A stretch of 51,777 bases of DNA from Syntrophomonas sp. UBA4922. Lineage in GTDB: Bacteria > Bacillota > Syntrophomonadia > Syntrophomonadales > Syntrophomonadaceae. The notes below the pieces were generated by a model that worked only from the letters and a program-made list of their open reading frames with translations, did not search any database and was not told the DNA's origin. The DNA is taken from positions 113,545 to 165,321 of the forward strand of contig DHBS01000005.1 of assembly GCA_002398825.1 (NCBI GenBank), read 5' to 3'. A program made the position numbers and the translations under genes. This document shows positions 7,959 to 15,559 of this stretch, piece after piece; position 1 is the stretch's first letter, and the number at the start of each line of letters is the position of its first letter.

Positions 7959-8769
7959 ACAGGAGATGAAGGCCGGGCAGCTGGCTTTGGATCGTAAACA
8001 TGGCGCCAGTTTTCTGCTGCGCCAGGCATTGTTGATTTTAAAGGACGAGGCCGCAGAGCTGCCCTGCGGAGACTGGCTGGACTACCTGGAACAGCTTACC
8101 GCCATGGCCCTGCGGCTGCAGGAAATCAGGCCTGCCATGGCGGCTATCAAGAATGGCCTGCAGGTTTTTATCGACGGCATGGCAGGCCTGAAAGCCGAGA
8201 GCGTGCCCTTTGAACCGGTAGATTCGGTCGCACGGCTGGTGGAATCCATTTTACACAGCCTGGACCTGAAATTCCATGATACCGTTATGAATGGAGCGGA
8301 ACTGATCAAGCCAGGCGATCAGATCATCAGCTGCAGCTTCAGCGCCACGGTTTGCTCGGCGTTGATACAGGCCTCTGCAGCAGGCCGCAGCTTTGCGGCC
8401 TTGATCGTAGATGAGCAGTCTCAGGCGCAAGGCTTAAAATATGGAGAAATGATGGCTTCCGCCTTGCAGGCAGGCGGAGTCGGCTGTGATCTTGTCGCGG
8501 AGGATCGGCTAGATAGTATTCAGGGGGTCAGCCTGGGATTGGTAGGAGCTGACAGCGTGCTTTCCGACGGTTCATTGATCAATGGCTACCCCAGCCTGCA
8601 GTTGGCCAGAACCTGCTTTGAACGCCAGATTCCTTTCTATTGCCTATGTGAATCCCACAAACTGGCCTCAAGTTATCCCCCCCTGCCACTGGAAGAGGGT
8701 TTTGATCTGATTCCCGCCACTTATGTAACCGCTGTTGTCACTGAAAAAGGGATAATATCTTTCCCCTAG
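7951..8769 (+). CDS. eIF2B alpha/beta/delta-like protein, ribose-1,5-bisphosphate isomerase type
   Basis: The 272-aa protein belongs to the eIF2B/MtnA/ribose-1,5-bisphosphate isomerase superfamily. An N-terminal helical part (to about residue 110) is followed by a Rossmann-like part with SCSFSATV, matching the position of the catalytic Cys in isomerase members. GADSVLSDGSLIN carries the matching Asp. The end, PATYVTAVVTEKG, is also typical. Bacteria lack eIF2B, so an isomerase of a sugar phosphate such as ribose-1,5-bisphosphate or methylthioribose-1-phosphate is the likely role. Exact substrate is unknown. The ATG at 7951 overlaps the NUDIX stop; ATG 7966 is an alternative. A longer frame from 7906 lies inside the NUDIX gene. 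Confidence 0.8.
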   Translation: MNRQEMKAGQLALDRKHGASFLLRQALLILKDEAAELPCGDWLDYLEQLTAMALRLQEIRPAMAAIKNGLQVFIDGMAGLKAESVPFEPVDSVARLVESILHSLDLKFHDTVMNGAELIKPGDQIISCSFSATVCSALIQASAAGRSFAALIVDEQSQAQGLKYGEMMASALQAGGVGCDLVAEDRLDSIQGVSLGLVGADSVLSDGSLINGYPSLQLARTCFERQIPFYCLCESHKLASSYPPLPLEEGFDLIPATYVTAVVTEKGIISFP

Positions 8770-8864
8770 CCGTTGCCCGGTTTATTCAGGTTCAGATGTA
8801 CCAGTTCACTTGTTAACCGAAACGATTCCCTGACTCATACCAGTAAAAGCTATAAAAATAACGG

Positions 8865-8901
8865 GCCAGGAGCCTTGCTTTAAAAAGCAAGAACCCCTGG
8901 C
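8865..8901. terminator. imperfect hairpin between eIF2B-like gene and trpB2
   Basis: GCCAGG (8865-8870) pairs with CCTGGC (8896-8901), and the inner CTTGCTT pairs with AAGCAAG. On the minus strand, downstream of trpB2, it is followed by the T-rich GTTATTTTTATAG. On the plus strand the tract is weaker. It probably ends trpB2 and perhaps both converging genes. Confidence 0.6.
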
Positions 8902-8962
8902 TTATTCAAATTATGCCTGAATGATAGATGGTACGTATAAAAGTTTGAAAGACAAATACAGC

Positions 8963-10324
8963 CTAAACCTGCGGGAGATTGCTGAGGCTCTTCTGCAGTT
9001 CCTCCTCAGGGAAATCAACGTCTTCGGTGATGCCTGCGAGGAAGTTGTCATATGCGCCCAGATCAAGGTTGCCATGCCCGCTGAGGTTGAAGACGATGGT
9101 GCGCTGTACCCCCTGCTCTCTTGCCTTCAGGGCTTCGTCGATGGTTACCCGGATGGCATGAGAGGACTCGGGAGCAGGGATAATGCCTTCGGTCCGGGCA
9201 AATAACTGCGCGGCCTGGAAAACCCCATTTTGATAAACCGCGACAGCTTCAATCAGGCCGTCATGATACAATTGGCTCACCAGGGGCGATTCGCCGTGAT
9301 AGCGCAGTCCTCCGGCGTGAATTCCGGGAGGGCTGAAACTGCTCCCCAGGGTGTACATTTTCAACAACGGGGTAAACCCGGCTACATCGCCGTAATCATA
9401 AGCGAATACCCCTCTGGTCAGGGTCGGGCAGGCGGCCGGCTCGACCGCGATGAGGCGAAGTTGGCCGCCCTTCAATTTGTCCGGGATAAATGGAAAAGCG
9501 ATCCCGGCGAAGTTGCTGCCACCGCCGCAGCAGCCTATCACAATGTCGGGATACTCATCCGCCATTTCCAGCTGCAGCCTGGCTTCCTGCCCGATAATGC
9601 TTTGGTGCAGGCAGACGTGGTTGAGAACGCTGCCCAGTGAGTAATTGGTATCCTCACGCCCGGCGGCGTCTTCCACCGCCTCGCTGATGGCCAGGCCCAG
9701 AGTACCGGGCATATCCGGGTTCTGGGCTAAAGCCTTGCGTCCGCTTTCGGTCAACGGGCTGGGACTGGGCACGCACTTGGCGCCATAAACCTCCATGGCT
9801 ACGCGCCGGTAGGGCTTCTGATAATAGCTGACTTTAACCATGTAAACCATGGCTTCGATATCATACATTTTGCAGGCCAGGGATAAGGCCGTGCCCCATT
9901 GACCGGCCCCGGTTTCAGTAGTCAGGCGTTTGATCCCCTGGGCTTTATTGTAGAACACCTGGGGCAGGGCCGAGTTCAGTTTGTGGCTGCCCACCGGGCT
10001 TACGCCTTCATATTTATAATAAATATGACAGCTGGTATCCAGGGCTTTTTCCAGACCATGAGCCCTGAACAGCGGGGAAGGCCTCCACTTTTTATAAATC
10101 TCCCGCACTTCCCGGGGTATTTCGATATACCTCTCAGTGGATACTTCCTGCATGATCAATTCCCGCGCAAAAAGCGGTTCTAAATCAGCTGGCGCCAGGG
10201 GCTGTTTGCTATGAGGATTTAAACCCGGTGATAATGGTGTGGGCATATCCGCCTGAACATTGTACCAGAATTTCGGCAATTTCTCTTCAGGCAAAATGAT
10301 TTTGGTGAGCTGTTCTCTACTCAT
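8963..10324 (-). CDS. TrpB2-type tryptophan synthase beta chain
   Basis: This is a PLP enzyme that joins indole and serine to make tryptophan. At 453 aa, with the long N-terminal extension (WYNVQADMPTPLSPG...) and the MQEVSTERYIEIPREVREIY segment, it is the TrpB2 subfamily rather than TrpB1 (about 400 aa). The PLP lysine is Lys115 in VGSHKLNSA, the phosphate loop is CCGGGSNFAG, and GAGQWG lies between them. No trpA or other trp gene is adjacent, and it has its own promoter and terminator. A stand-alone role, such as indole salvage, is plausible but inferred. GAGAGGAG precedes the ATG. Confidence 0.92.
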   Translation of the reverse strand: MSREQLTKIILPEEKLPKFWYNVQADMPTPLSPGLNPHSKQPLAPADLEPLFARELIMQEVSTERYIEIPREVREIYKKWRPSPLFRAHGLEKALDTSCHIYYKYEGVSPVGSHKLNSALPQVFYNKAQGIKRLTTETGAGQWGTALSLACKMYDIEAMVYMVKVSYYQKPYRRVAMEVYGAKCVPSPSPLTESGRKALAQNPDMPGTLGLAISEAVEDAAGREDTNYSLGSVLNHVCLHQSIIGQEARLQLEMADEYPDIVIGCCGGGSNFAGIAFPFIPDKLKGGQLRLIAVEPAACPTLTRGVFAYDYGDVAGFTPLLKMYTLGSSFSPPGIHAGGLRYHGESPLVSQLYHDGLIEAVAVYQNGVFQAAQLFARTEGIIPAPESSHAIRVTIDEALKAREQGVQRTIVFNLSGHGNLDLGAYDNFLAGITEDVDFPEEELQKSLSNLPQV

Positions 10325-10390
10325 CTCAGCTTCGCTCCTCTCATCTTATAAAAATATGATCTCCGCAGCGGCACGGGCCACTTTGAGGTT

Positions 10391-10420
10391 AGTATAGCAC
10401 AGCAGTAAATATTTCAACAA
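10391..10420 (-). promoter_or_regulatory. sigma-A promoter of trpB2
   Basis: On the minus strand TTGTTG (10415-10420), an 18-bp spacer and TATACT (10391-10396) lie about 67 bp ahead of the trpB2 ATG. I see no T-box or other leader between them. Confidence 0.6.
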
Positions 10421-10441
10421 GAATGTTTATATGATTACAGG

Positions 10442-10471
10442 TTGATTATCAGCGCCTCAGGGGAGTATAAT
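10442..10471 (+). promoter_or_regulatory. sigma-A promoter of the thiamine-precursor transport operon
   Basis: TTGATT (10442-10447), an 18-bp spacer and a perfect TATAAT (10466-10471) place the start near 10478, a few bases ahead of the TPP aptamer. Confidence 0.75.
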
Positions 10472-10483
10472 AATTCAAACTAC

Positions 10484-10575
10484 AAAGGGGAGCTGGAGCC
10501 ATCCGGCTGAGAGTGGGTTAAATGCGGCCCTGACCCTTGAACCTGATCTGGGTAATGCCAGCGTAGGAACTAAGA
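10484..10575 (+). promoter_or_regulatory. TPP riboswitch (THI box)
   Basis: The aptamer is recognised by GGGGAGC, CCGGCTGAGAG (the pyrimidine-binding CUGAGA), CCCTGACCCTTGAACCTGATCTGG split around the pyrophosphate-binding arm, and TAATGCCAGCGTAGGAA. It binds thiamine pyrophosphate and represses the downstream operon. A terminator hairpin follows 17 nt later, so control is by transcription attenuation. The genes that follow fit a thiamine or HMP precursor uptake role. Confidence 0.96.
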
Positions 10576-10591
10576 GCCGATTGGTTCGCGC

Positions 10592-10630
10592 GAGACCGCT
10601 TTATTCAGATTAGCGGTCTCAATTATTTTG
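10592..10630 (+). terminator. expression-platform terminator of the TPP riboswitch
   Basis: A perfect 9-bp stem (GAGACCGCT / AGCGGTCTC, loop of 11 nt, 10592-10620) is followed by AATTATTTTG. It sits between the TPP aptamer and the ribosome binding site of the first gene, so it is expected to form when TPP is bound. Confidence 0.85.
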
Positions 10631-10646
10631 TAAAGGAGGAGATGGA

Positions 10647-10937
10647 ATGGCAAATGCCAACCTCAGTCTGCAGGTTCTGCCCCGAGTAGCTGCGGAGCGG
10701 GTGTATGATGTTGTCGACCGGGTGATAGAGATGATTCAGGGCAGCGGCTTGCCTTACGCGGTCGGGCCTATGGAGACTACCATTGAGGGTGATATCGAGA
10801 TTTTGCTGGAGCTGGTAAAAAAAGCTCAGGACATCTGCATTGCTGAAGGCGCTTCCTCGGTGATGTCGGTCATTAAGATCGACTACCGTCCGGACGGAGT
10901 AACCATTGATGAGAAGATACATAAATACCGCCCCTAA
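10647..10937 (+). CDS. MTH1187-family thiamine-binding protein
   Basis: This 96-aa protein matches the MTH1187/YkoF-type (DUF77) thiamine-binding family: ferredoxin-like fold proteins that bind thiamine or its HMP moiety in the cytoplasm. The opening ANLSLQVLPR strand, the central GPMETTIEGD segment and the SSVMSVIKIDYRP strand are typical. AAAGGAGGAG lies 5-8 nt before the ATG. It is the first gene behind the TPP riboswitch. The permease start lies inside its last codons (overlap of about 29 bp), so the genes are coupled. The likely role is buffering or handing over the imported thiamine precursor. Confidence 0.88.
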   Translation: MANANLSLQVLPRVAAERVYDVVDRVIEMIQGSGLPYAVGPMETTIEGDIEILLELVKKAQDICIAEGASSVMSVIKIDYRPDGVTIDEKIHKYRP

Positions 10938-11691
10938 ATTATACCCGGTCCTGGTTGTAATCCTGGCCATAGTGCTTTGGGATGCGGGGGTCAGGGTGAG
11001 CCGGGTGCCGGTTTGGATCCTGCCCGGCCCCGGGCAGGTGCTGCAGGCTATGGTTAACCATGCGGCACTGTTGTGGCATCATACCCAGACCACCCTGATG
11101 GAAGCCATGCTGGGTTTTGCGGCTTCAATAGCCCTGGCTCTTATCCTGGCACTTTTGCTGCATTACCTGACCTGGCTGTATCAGGCCTTATACCCGATTT
11201 TTATCGTATCCCAGACCATACCTCTGATCGTACTGGCGGTCTTGCTGCCGCTGTGGTTCGGCTGGGGCATCCTGCCAAAGATTTTGATTATTATCCTGGT
11301 ATGCTTTTTCCCCATGGTAATAAATCTCTTTAACGGGCTGCAGTCGGTGGATCCGGATGTCCTGGACCTGTTTCGCTCTATGGGCGCCAAACGTTTAGCA
11401 ACCTTTCGCATGGTGATTATGCCTGCGGCCCTGCCTTCCTTTTTCGCCGGGCTGCGTATCTCCGCCACCTACAGCATCATGGCTGCGGTAATCGGGGAAT
11501 GGCTGGGGGCGCAGCGAGGTTTGGGATACTATATGACTTTGCAGCAGAAGGGCTTCGCTATCGACCGGGTTCTGGCGGCGGTGGCGATCATCTGTATATT
11601 GAGCTTGCTCTTGGTTAAAGCGGTAGATTTGCTGGAGTACTTGCTGGTCCCCTGGAATCGGAAGATTTATTCTCATCAATTATGGCAATAG
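10909..11691 (+). CDS. ABC transporter permease, ThiX-like
   Basis: The 260-aa membrane subunit has about six transmembrane segments and the EAA loop of the BPD_transp_1 family, visible in SMGAKRLATFRMVIMPAALP. It belongs to the SsuC/TauC/ThiX group. With the ThiY-like binding protein and ATPase that follow, and the TPP riboswitch ahead, it most likely moves a thiamine precursor such as HMP or a formylaminopyrimidine. ATG 10909 has GGAG 9 nt upstream; TTG 10906 is a less likely start. It overlaps the previous gene and precedes the binding protein by 12 bp. Confidence 0.9.
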   Translation: MRRYINTAPKLYPVLVVILAIVLWDAGVRVSRVPVWILPGPGQVLQAMVNHAALLWHHTQTTLMEAMLGFAASIALALILALLLHYLTWLYQALYPIFIVSQTIPLIVLAVLLPLWFGWGILPKILIIILVCFFPMVINLFNGLQSVDPDVLDLFRSMGAKRLATFRMVIMPAALPSFFAGLRISATYSIMAAVIGEWLGAQRGLGYYMTLQQKGFAIDRVLAAVAIICILSLLLVKAVDLLEYLLVPWNRKIYSHQLWQ

Positions 11692-11703
11692 GAGGAATAT
11701 CAA

Positions 11704-12696
11704 ATGAAACATAAAATAGTGGCTTTATTCTTGATGGCAGCGTTGCTGGCCTTACCGGGCTGCGGCAATACTCCCCCAACCCGGCAGGCCCCGTTGCAGA
11801 AGGTCACAGTGCTTTTAGACTGGTTTCCCAACACCAATCACACCGGGCTATATGTTGCTCAGCAACAGGGTTATTACCAGGCGGAAGGCCTGGATGTGGA
11901 GATCATACAGCCCCCTGAAGGCGGCCAGGTTCAGCTCCTGGCTGCAGGACAGGGCGATTTTGCCATATCAGCCCAGGAAGAGATCATTATGGCCCGCTCG
12001 CAGGGCATACCGGTGGTGGCCGTAGCCGCCGTCATCCAGCATAATACCTCCGGTTTTGCGGCCCCGCAGGACCGCGGCGTTAAAGCCCCGGCTGATTTTG
12101 AGGGCAAAACGTATGGAGGCTGGGGGTCCCCGGCGGAGGAGGCGGTTTTAAAATCCTTGATGAATAAATACCAGGCTGATTTCAGTAAGCTCAAGGTTTT
12201 AAACATCGGTTCAGCCGATTTTTTCACCAGCGTCCAAAAGGATATAGACTTTGCCTGGATTTTCTGGGGCTGGACCGGCATTGAGGCGGAACTTAAGAAT
12301 ATGCCTCTGAGCTTTATCAGCCTGCGTGAGGTCGAACCCCGCCTGGATTATTACACCCCGGTTCTGGTCAGCCGTGAGAACCTGCTAAACAGCAACCCGG
12401 ACCTGGCAAAAAGGTTCATGAAGGCCACCAGCCGCGGTTATCAGTATGCGATACAAGACCCCGATAAAGCCGCGGAAATACTCCTGGGCAAAATACCTGA
12501 ACTGAACCGCGATTTGGTTATTAACAGCCAGCGTTATCTGGCTGCCCAGTACCAGGCTGACGCCTCCCGCTGGGGAGAAATGCAAGCCGGGGTATGGCAG
12601 GGGTATGCTGATTTCATGTTTGAGAACGGACTGTTGTCAAGCCAAATTGACACTGCCACGGCCTTCAGCAATGACTTTCTGCCCGCAGCGCAATAG
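11704..12696 (+). CDS. ABC transporter substrate-binding lipoprotein, ThiY/NMT1-like
   Basis: The 330-aa product is an extracellular lipoprotein: an 18-residue signal peptide ends in the lipobox LPGC with Cys20 as the lipidated residue. The mature part starts VTVLLDWFPNTNHTGLYVAQ and contains GGQVQLLAAGQGDFAIS, typical of NMT1/THI5-like and ThiY proteins that bind pyrimidine precursors of thiamine. The DWFPNTNH stretch is the substrate-pocket start in this group. AGGAGG precedes the ATG. It stands in the riboswitch-controlled operon between permease and ATPase. Confidence 0.92.
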   Translation: MKHKIVALFLMAALLALPGCGNTPPTRQAPLQKVTVLLDWFPNTNHTGLYVAQQQGYYQAEGLDVEIIQPPEGGQVQLLAAGQGDFAISAQEEIIMARSQGIPVVAVAAVIQHNTSGFAAPQDRGVKAPADFEGKTYGGWGSPAEEAVLKSLMNKYQADFSKLKVLNIGSADFFTSVQKDIDFAWIFWGWTGIEAELKNMPLSFISLREVEPRLDYYTPVLVSRENLLNSNPDLAKRFMKATSRGYQYAIQDPDKAAEILLGKIPELNRDLVINSQRYLAAQYQADASRWGEMQAGVWQGYADFMFENGLLSSQIDTATAFSNDFLPAAQ

Positions 12697-12720
12697 AGTC
12701 GGAAACGCAGGTTATTATTG

Positions 12721-13446
12721 ATGATGAAACTAGAGGTAAAAGGGCTGTATAAAACCCTGCAGGGGGTTTTAACTTTAAATGATCTCTCCCTGGGTCTCAA
12801 AGAGCATGAGGTGGTCGTCATCCTAGGCCCCAGCGGGTGTGGGAAAAGCACCTTGCTGCATATTATCGCCGGCTTGATGCGTCCTGAACAGGGGCGGGTT
12901 TATATGGACGGGCGGGATCATACCGGCAGAACCGGCCGGGTCAGCTATATGCAGCAAAAAGACCTTTTGCTCGATTCCAGAACGATCATCGACAATGTCT
13001 CGCTGCCGCTCTTGCTCCGGGGAATCCCCAGGGAGCAAGCCCGGCGGCAGGCGGCAGCACACCTGGACGACTTCGGCCTGACCGGTTTTGCAAACTATTA
13101 CCCCCGGCAGTTATCCGGGGGTATGAAACAACGGGCCGCCCTATTAAGAACCTACCTTTTTAGCAGCGACATCCTGTTATTGGATGAACCTTTTGCCGCC
13201 TTGGACGCTATTACGCGCCGCAAGATGCATCTTTGGCTTGTCGATCTGCAGCAGCGCTTTCGCTCCTCGGTTTTATTTGTCACCCATGACATAGAGGAGG
13301 CTTTTCTGATCGCATCCCGCATATATGTGCTCTCCGCTCGTCCCGCACAGGTGCGTCTGGAAATCGATATGAAGGCGGAACCCCATTCTCCGCTCTCGCT
13401 ATACCAGGTTAAAGAACGGATTCTGGCAGTGCTGGAAGAAGATTGA
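12721..13446 (+). CDS. ABC transporter ATP-binding protein, ThiZ-like
   Basis: This 241-aa ATPase drives the ThiXY-like importer. Walker A is GPSGCGKST, the signature is LSGGMKQR, Walker B is DILLLDEPFAALD and the switch His is in VTHDIEEA. It is of the SsuB/TauB/ThiZ subfamily. Adjacent starts exist at TTG 12718, ATG 12721 and ATG 12724; no strong ribosome binding site separates them. It ends the operon: its stop is 3 bp from the stop of the converging activase gene, with no clear terminator between them. Confidence 0.92.
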   Translation: MMKLEVKGLYKTLQGVLTLNDLSLGLKEHEVVVILGPSGCGKSTLLHIIAGLMRPEQGRVYMDGRDHTGRTGRVSYMQQKDLLLDSRTIIDNVSLPLLLRGIPREQARRQAAAHLDDFGLTGFANYYPRQLSGGMKQRAALLRTYLFSSDILLLDEPFAALDAITRRKMHLWLVDLQQRFRSSVLFVTHDIEEAFLIASRIYVLSARPAQVRLEIDMKAEPHSPLSLYQVKERILAVLEED

Positions 13447-13449
13447 GCC

Positions 13450-14445
13450 TTACCCCACCACCGCTTGCTCTTGGGCGGCCGGCTTGAGCGAAGTGTCCCA
13501 TTTACGGCAGCGGTCGCCCCAATAGGCCAGAACCTCGCGGTCGCGCATTATACAGGCCACCTCGCAAAGGTTGGGGCATCCCTGGCAATCCAGACTGCGG
13601 GTTTGAAAATCGCCTTCCAAAACAAAATCGTCCCCTCTGAACCGGCTGTTTTTCATCTTTTGCGCCGTTTCTTCCCGGGCCAGTATGGCGGCGCCTACGG
13701 CGCCCATCACGTCATGATGCCGGGGAACGGCGACCGGCAGGGCCAGGGCCTTTTCAAAAGCCTTTCTGATGCCCCGGTTGGCAGCCACTCCGCCCTGGAA
13801 TACCACCGGGCTGAGGATTTTTTTGCCTTTGCCCACATTGTTCAAATAATTCCTCACCAGGGCTTCACACAGACCCATAAGTATATCACTCATGGGATAG
13901 CCCATTTGCTGCTTGTGTATCATGTCAGACTCGGCAAACACCCCGCAGCGTCCTGCAATACGGACCGGCCGGGTAGACGCCAGGGCTTGCTCACCCAGAT
14001 GCTCGATCGGCAAACCCAGCCGCGCCGCCTGCTGATCCAAAAAAGAACCGGTGCCTGCGGCGCAAACCGTGTTCATAGCGAAGTCATGCACGATGCCATC
14101 CCGTAAGATGATTATCTTGGAATCCTGCCCCCCTATCTCAATAACCGTCTGGCAGGCCGGATCGTAGTGGCAGGCCGCCACCGCATGGGTAGTGATCTCA
14201 TTTTTCACCACATCGGCCCCCAGCATGATGTCCGCCAGGTGTCTGCCGCTTCCGGTGGCCCCTACACCCGCAATTCTGGCGTCTTGAGGCATTGTATTGC
14301 GCAGCGCCAGATAACCTTCGCGGATGGCATTGACGGGATGCCCGTTGGTTCGCAAATAAACCTTGGCCTTCACCTCTTGATTATAATCCAGCAGCACGAA
14401 ATTACTGCTGACTGAGCCGATATCAACCCCTAGGAAATACTGCAC
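13450..14445 (-). CDS. BadF/HgdC-type acyl-CoA dehydratase activase
   Basis: The 331-aa ASKHA ATPase is of the HgdC/BcrA/BadF family, whose members inject an electron into 2-hydroxyacyl-CoA dehydratases or benzoyl-CoA reductases by ATP hydrolysis. Phosphate motifs (FLGVDIGSVSSN, VIEIGGQDSK) are clear. Cys128 (NTVCAAGTGS) and Cys167 (AGRCGVFAESD) match the two Cys per subunit that hold the bridging [4Fe-4S] in HgdC. An unusual C-terminal Cys cluster (CQGCPNLCEVAC) follows. GTG 14445 lies 8 nt after AAGGAGG; longer ATG starts lie inside the upstream gene. It overlaps that gene by 23 bp. No dehydratase catalytic pair is present nearby, so the substrate is unknown. Confidence 0.88.
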   Translation of the reverse strand: MQYFLGVDIGSVSSNFVLLDYNQEVKAKVYLRTNGHPVNAIREGYLALRNTMPQDARIAGVGATGSGRHLADIMLGADVVKNEITTHAVAACHYDPACQTVIEIGGQDSKIIILRDGIVHDFAMNTVCAAGTGSFLDQQAARLGLPIEHLGEQALASTRPVRIAGRCGVFAESDMIHKQQMGYPMSDILMGLCEALVRNYLNNVGKGKKILSPVVFQGGVAANRGIRKAFEKALALPVAVPRHHDVMGAVGAAILAREETAQKMKNSRFRGDDFVLEGDFQTRSLDCQGCPNLCEVACIMRDREVLAYWGDRCRKWDTSLKPAAQEQAVVG

Positions 14446-15559
14446 TGTTTGTTCCTCCTTGTTGAAAAATACGGTAATTGCCCGGGGCCGCTTTGCGGCG
14501 CCTGAGCATATCGGTAAAGGCCTCCAAACGGGTTTGGATTCCGGCATTGCCGGAATGTTCATCAAAATACATGGTCATACAGGGAATCTGTTCTTCTTTG
14601 GCCACCCGGATCAATATGGTTTGGGCCACTATTTCCGGCATGCAGGTCAGGGGACCGACCTGAATCACCCCGTCATAACCTTCATGGGCGAAATCCACTG
14701 TGGTGCCAACCGTCTCCAAGCCGTGTCCCCCTACACTGCTGGCCAGGTAGGGGCGGGCGCAACCGGTTATGTACGGTTTGCGCGATTTGATCAGATATCC
14801 TTTAAACAAATGATCGTTTAACCACTCTGTCAGACGGATCGAATTAGTGACCTCCGCATTGAGCCGGCCCAGACTGCGGGCAATATATTGATTGGAGTAA
14901 GGTTCCAAAACCGTATAGACTTCCCCCACCAGCCCTATGCGCAATACCGGCTCATGGTGCTGTTCCAGCCGGTTCCAGCTGCCGATGGCATCGGATACGA
15001 ATTCATCTATGATTTTGCGGCTCTGCGCCTGATCAATATGTAATAGGGCCTGATCCCACAGTTGTTCGGCCCGGTCTTTTTCCGTGGTGCGGGGCAGGAT
15101 ATAAAGGTAATGCTCCTCCGCCTTTTCCAATGCGGCCAGTTTATACCAGGCAAAACGTATGGCCTGTACAGCCTCCAAAAAAGACACATTTTCACCCAGC
15201 CGCTTAAGCTGATCTATAAGCTGGGATACTTTGGAATCAGGCGCTTCCAATATAACCATTTGAAAATCATAGCCCAGCTCCTGCAGTATATCCCTTTGCA
15301 CTTGAGCATAATATCCGAATCTGCATGGCCCCCAGCCCCCTGCCATTAAAATGGTATCGGCGCCGGCCTGAAGCGCTTCGATATAATTGCCCAGGCCGAT
15401 TTTTAAAGGCAGGCAGGTGAATTCCGGAGCATGTTTAATGCCCAGAGCCAGGGTATGCTCGGTAATAGGAGGCGGAACCACCACCTCACGACGCAGCCCC
15501 TCCAGCAGGGATTTAATGGGAATGTGCATGAAACCCATATGGGGAAAGGTCACTTTCAA
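14423..15559 (-). CDS. CoA-activase-associated protein (DUF2229/HgdB-like), copy 2
   Basis: This 378-aa protein resembles the DUF2229 or 2-hydroxyglutaryl-CoA dehydratase-like part of the giant CoA-enzyme activases. Conserved Cys-bearing motifs are EFTCLPLKIGLGNYIEAL, GGWGPCRFGYY and GPLTCMPE, probable Fe-S ligands. The DEHSGNAGIQTRLEAF segment is shared with its neighbour (DEHSGEGGLVTRLEAF), so the two are paralogs. It overlaps the preceding gene by 47 bp and the following activase by 23 bp, which means tight translational coupling and probably one complex. Biochemical role is unknown. Confidence 0.8.
   Translation of the reverse strand: MKVTFPHMGFMHIPIKSLLEGLRREVVVPPPITEHTLALGIKHAPEFTCLPLKIGLGNYIEALQAGADTILMAGGWGPCRFGYYAQVQRDILQELGYDFQMVILEAPDSKVSQLIDQLKRLGENVSFLEAVQAIRFAWYKLAALEKAEEHYLYILPRTTEKDRAEQLWDQALLHIDQAQSRKIIDEFVSDAIGSWNRLEQHHEPVLRIGLVGEVYTVLEPYSNQYIARSLGRLNAEVTNSIRLTEWLNDHLFKGYLIKSRKPYITGCARPYLASSVGGHGLETVGTTVDFAHEGYDGVIQVGPLTCMPEIVAQTILIRVAKEEQIPCMTMYFDEHSGNAGIQTRLEAFTDMLRRRKAAPGNYRIFQQGGTNSAVFPRG

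Noticed and set aside
9230..9640. 136-codon plus-strand ORF
   Set aside because: It is antisense to trpB2 and has no ribosome binding site or family signature.
13465..14106. 213-codon plus-strand ORF
   Set aside because: It is the complement of the activase gene, which has clear catalytic motifs.
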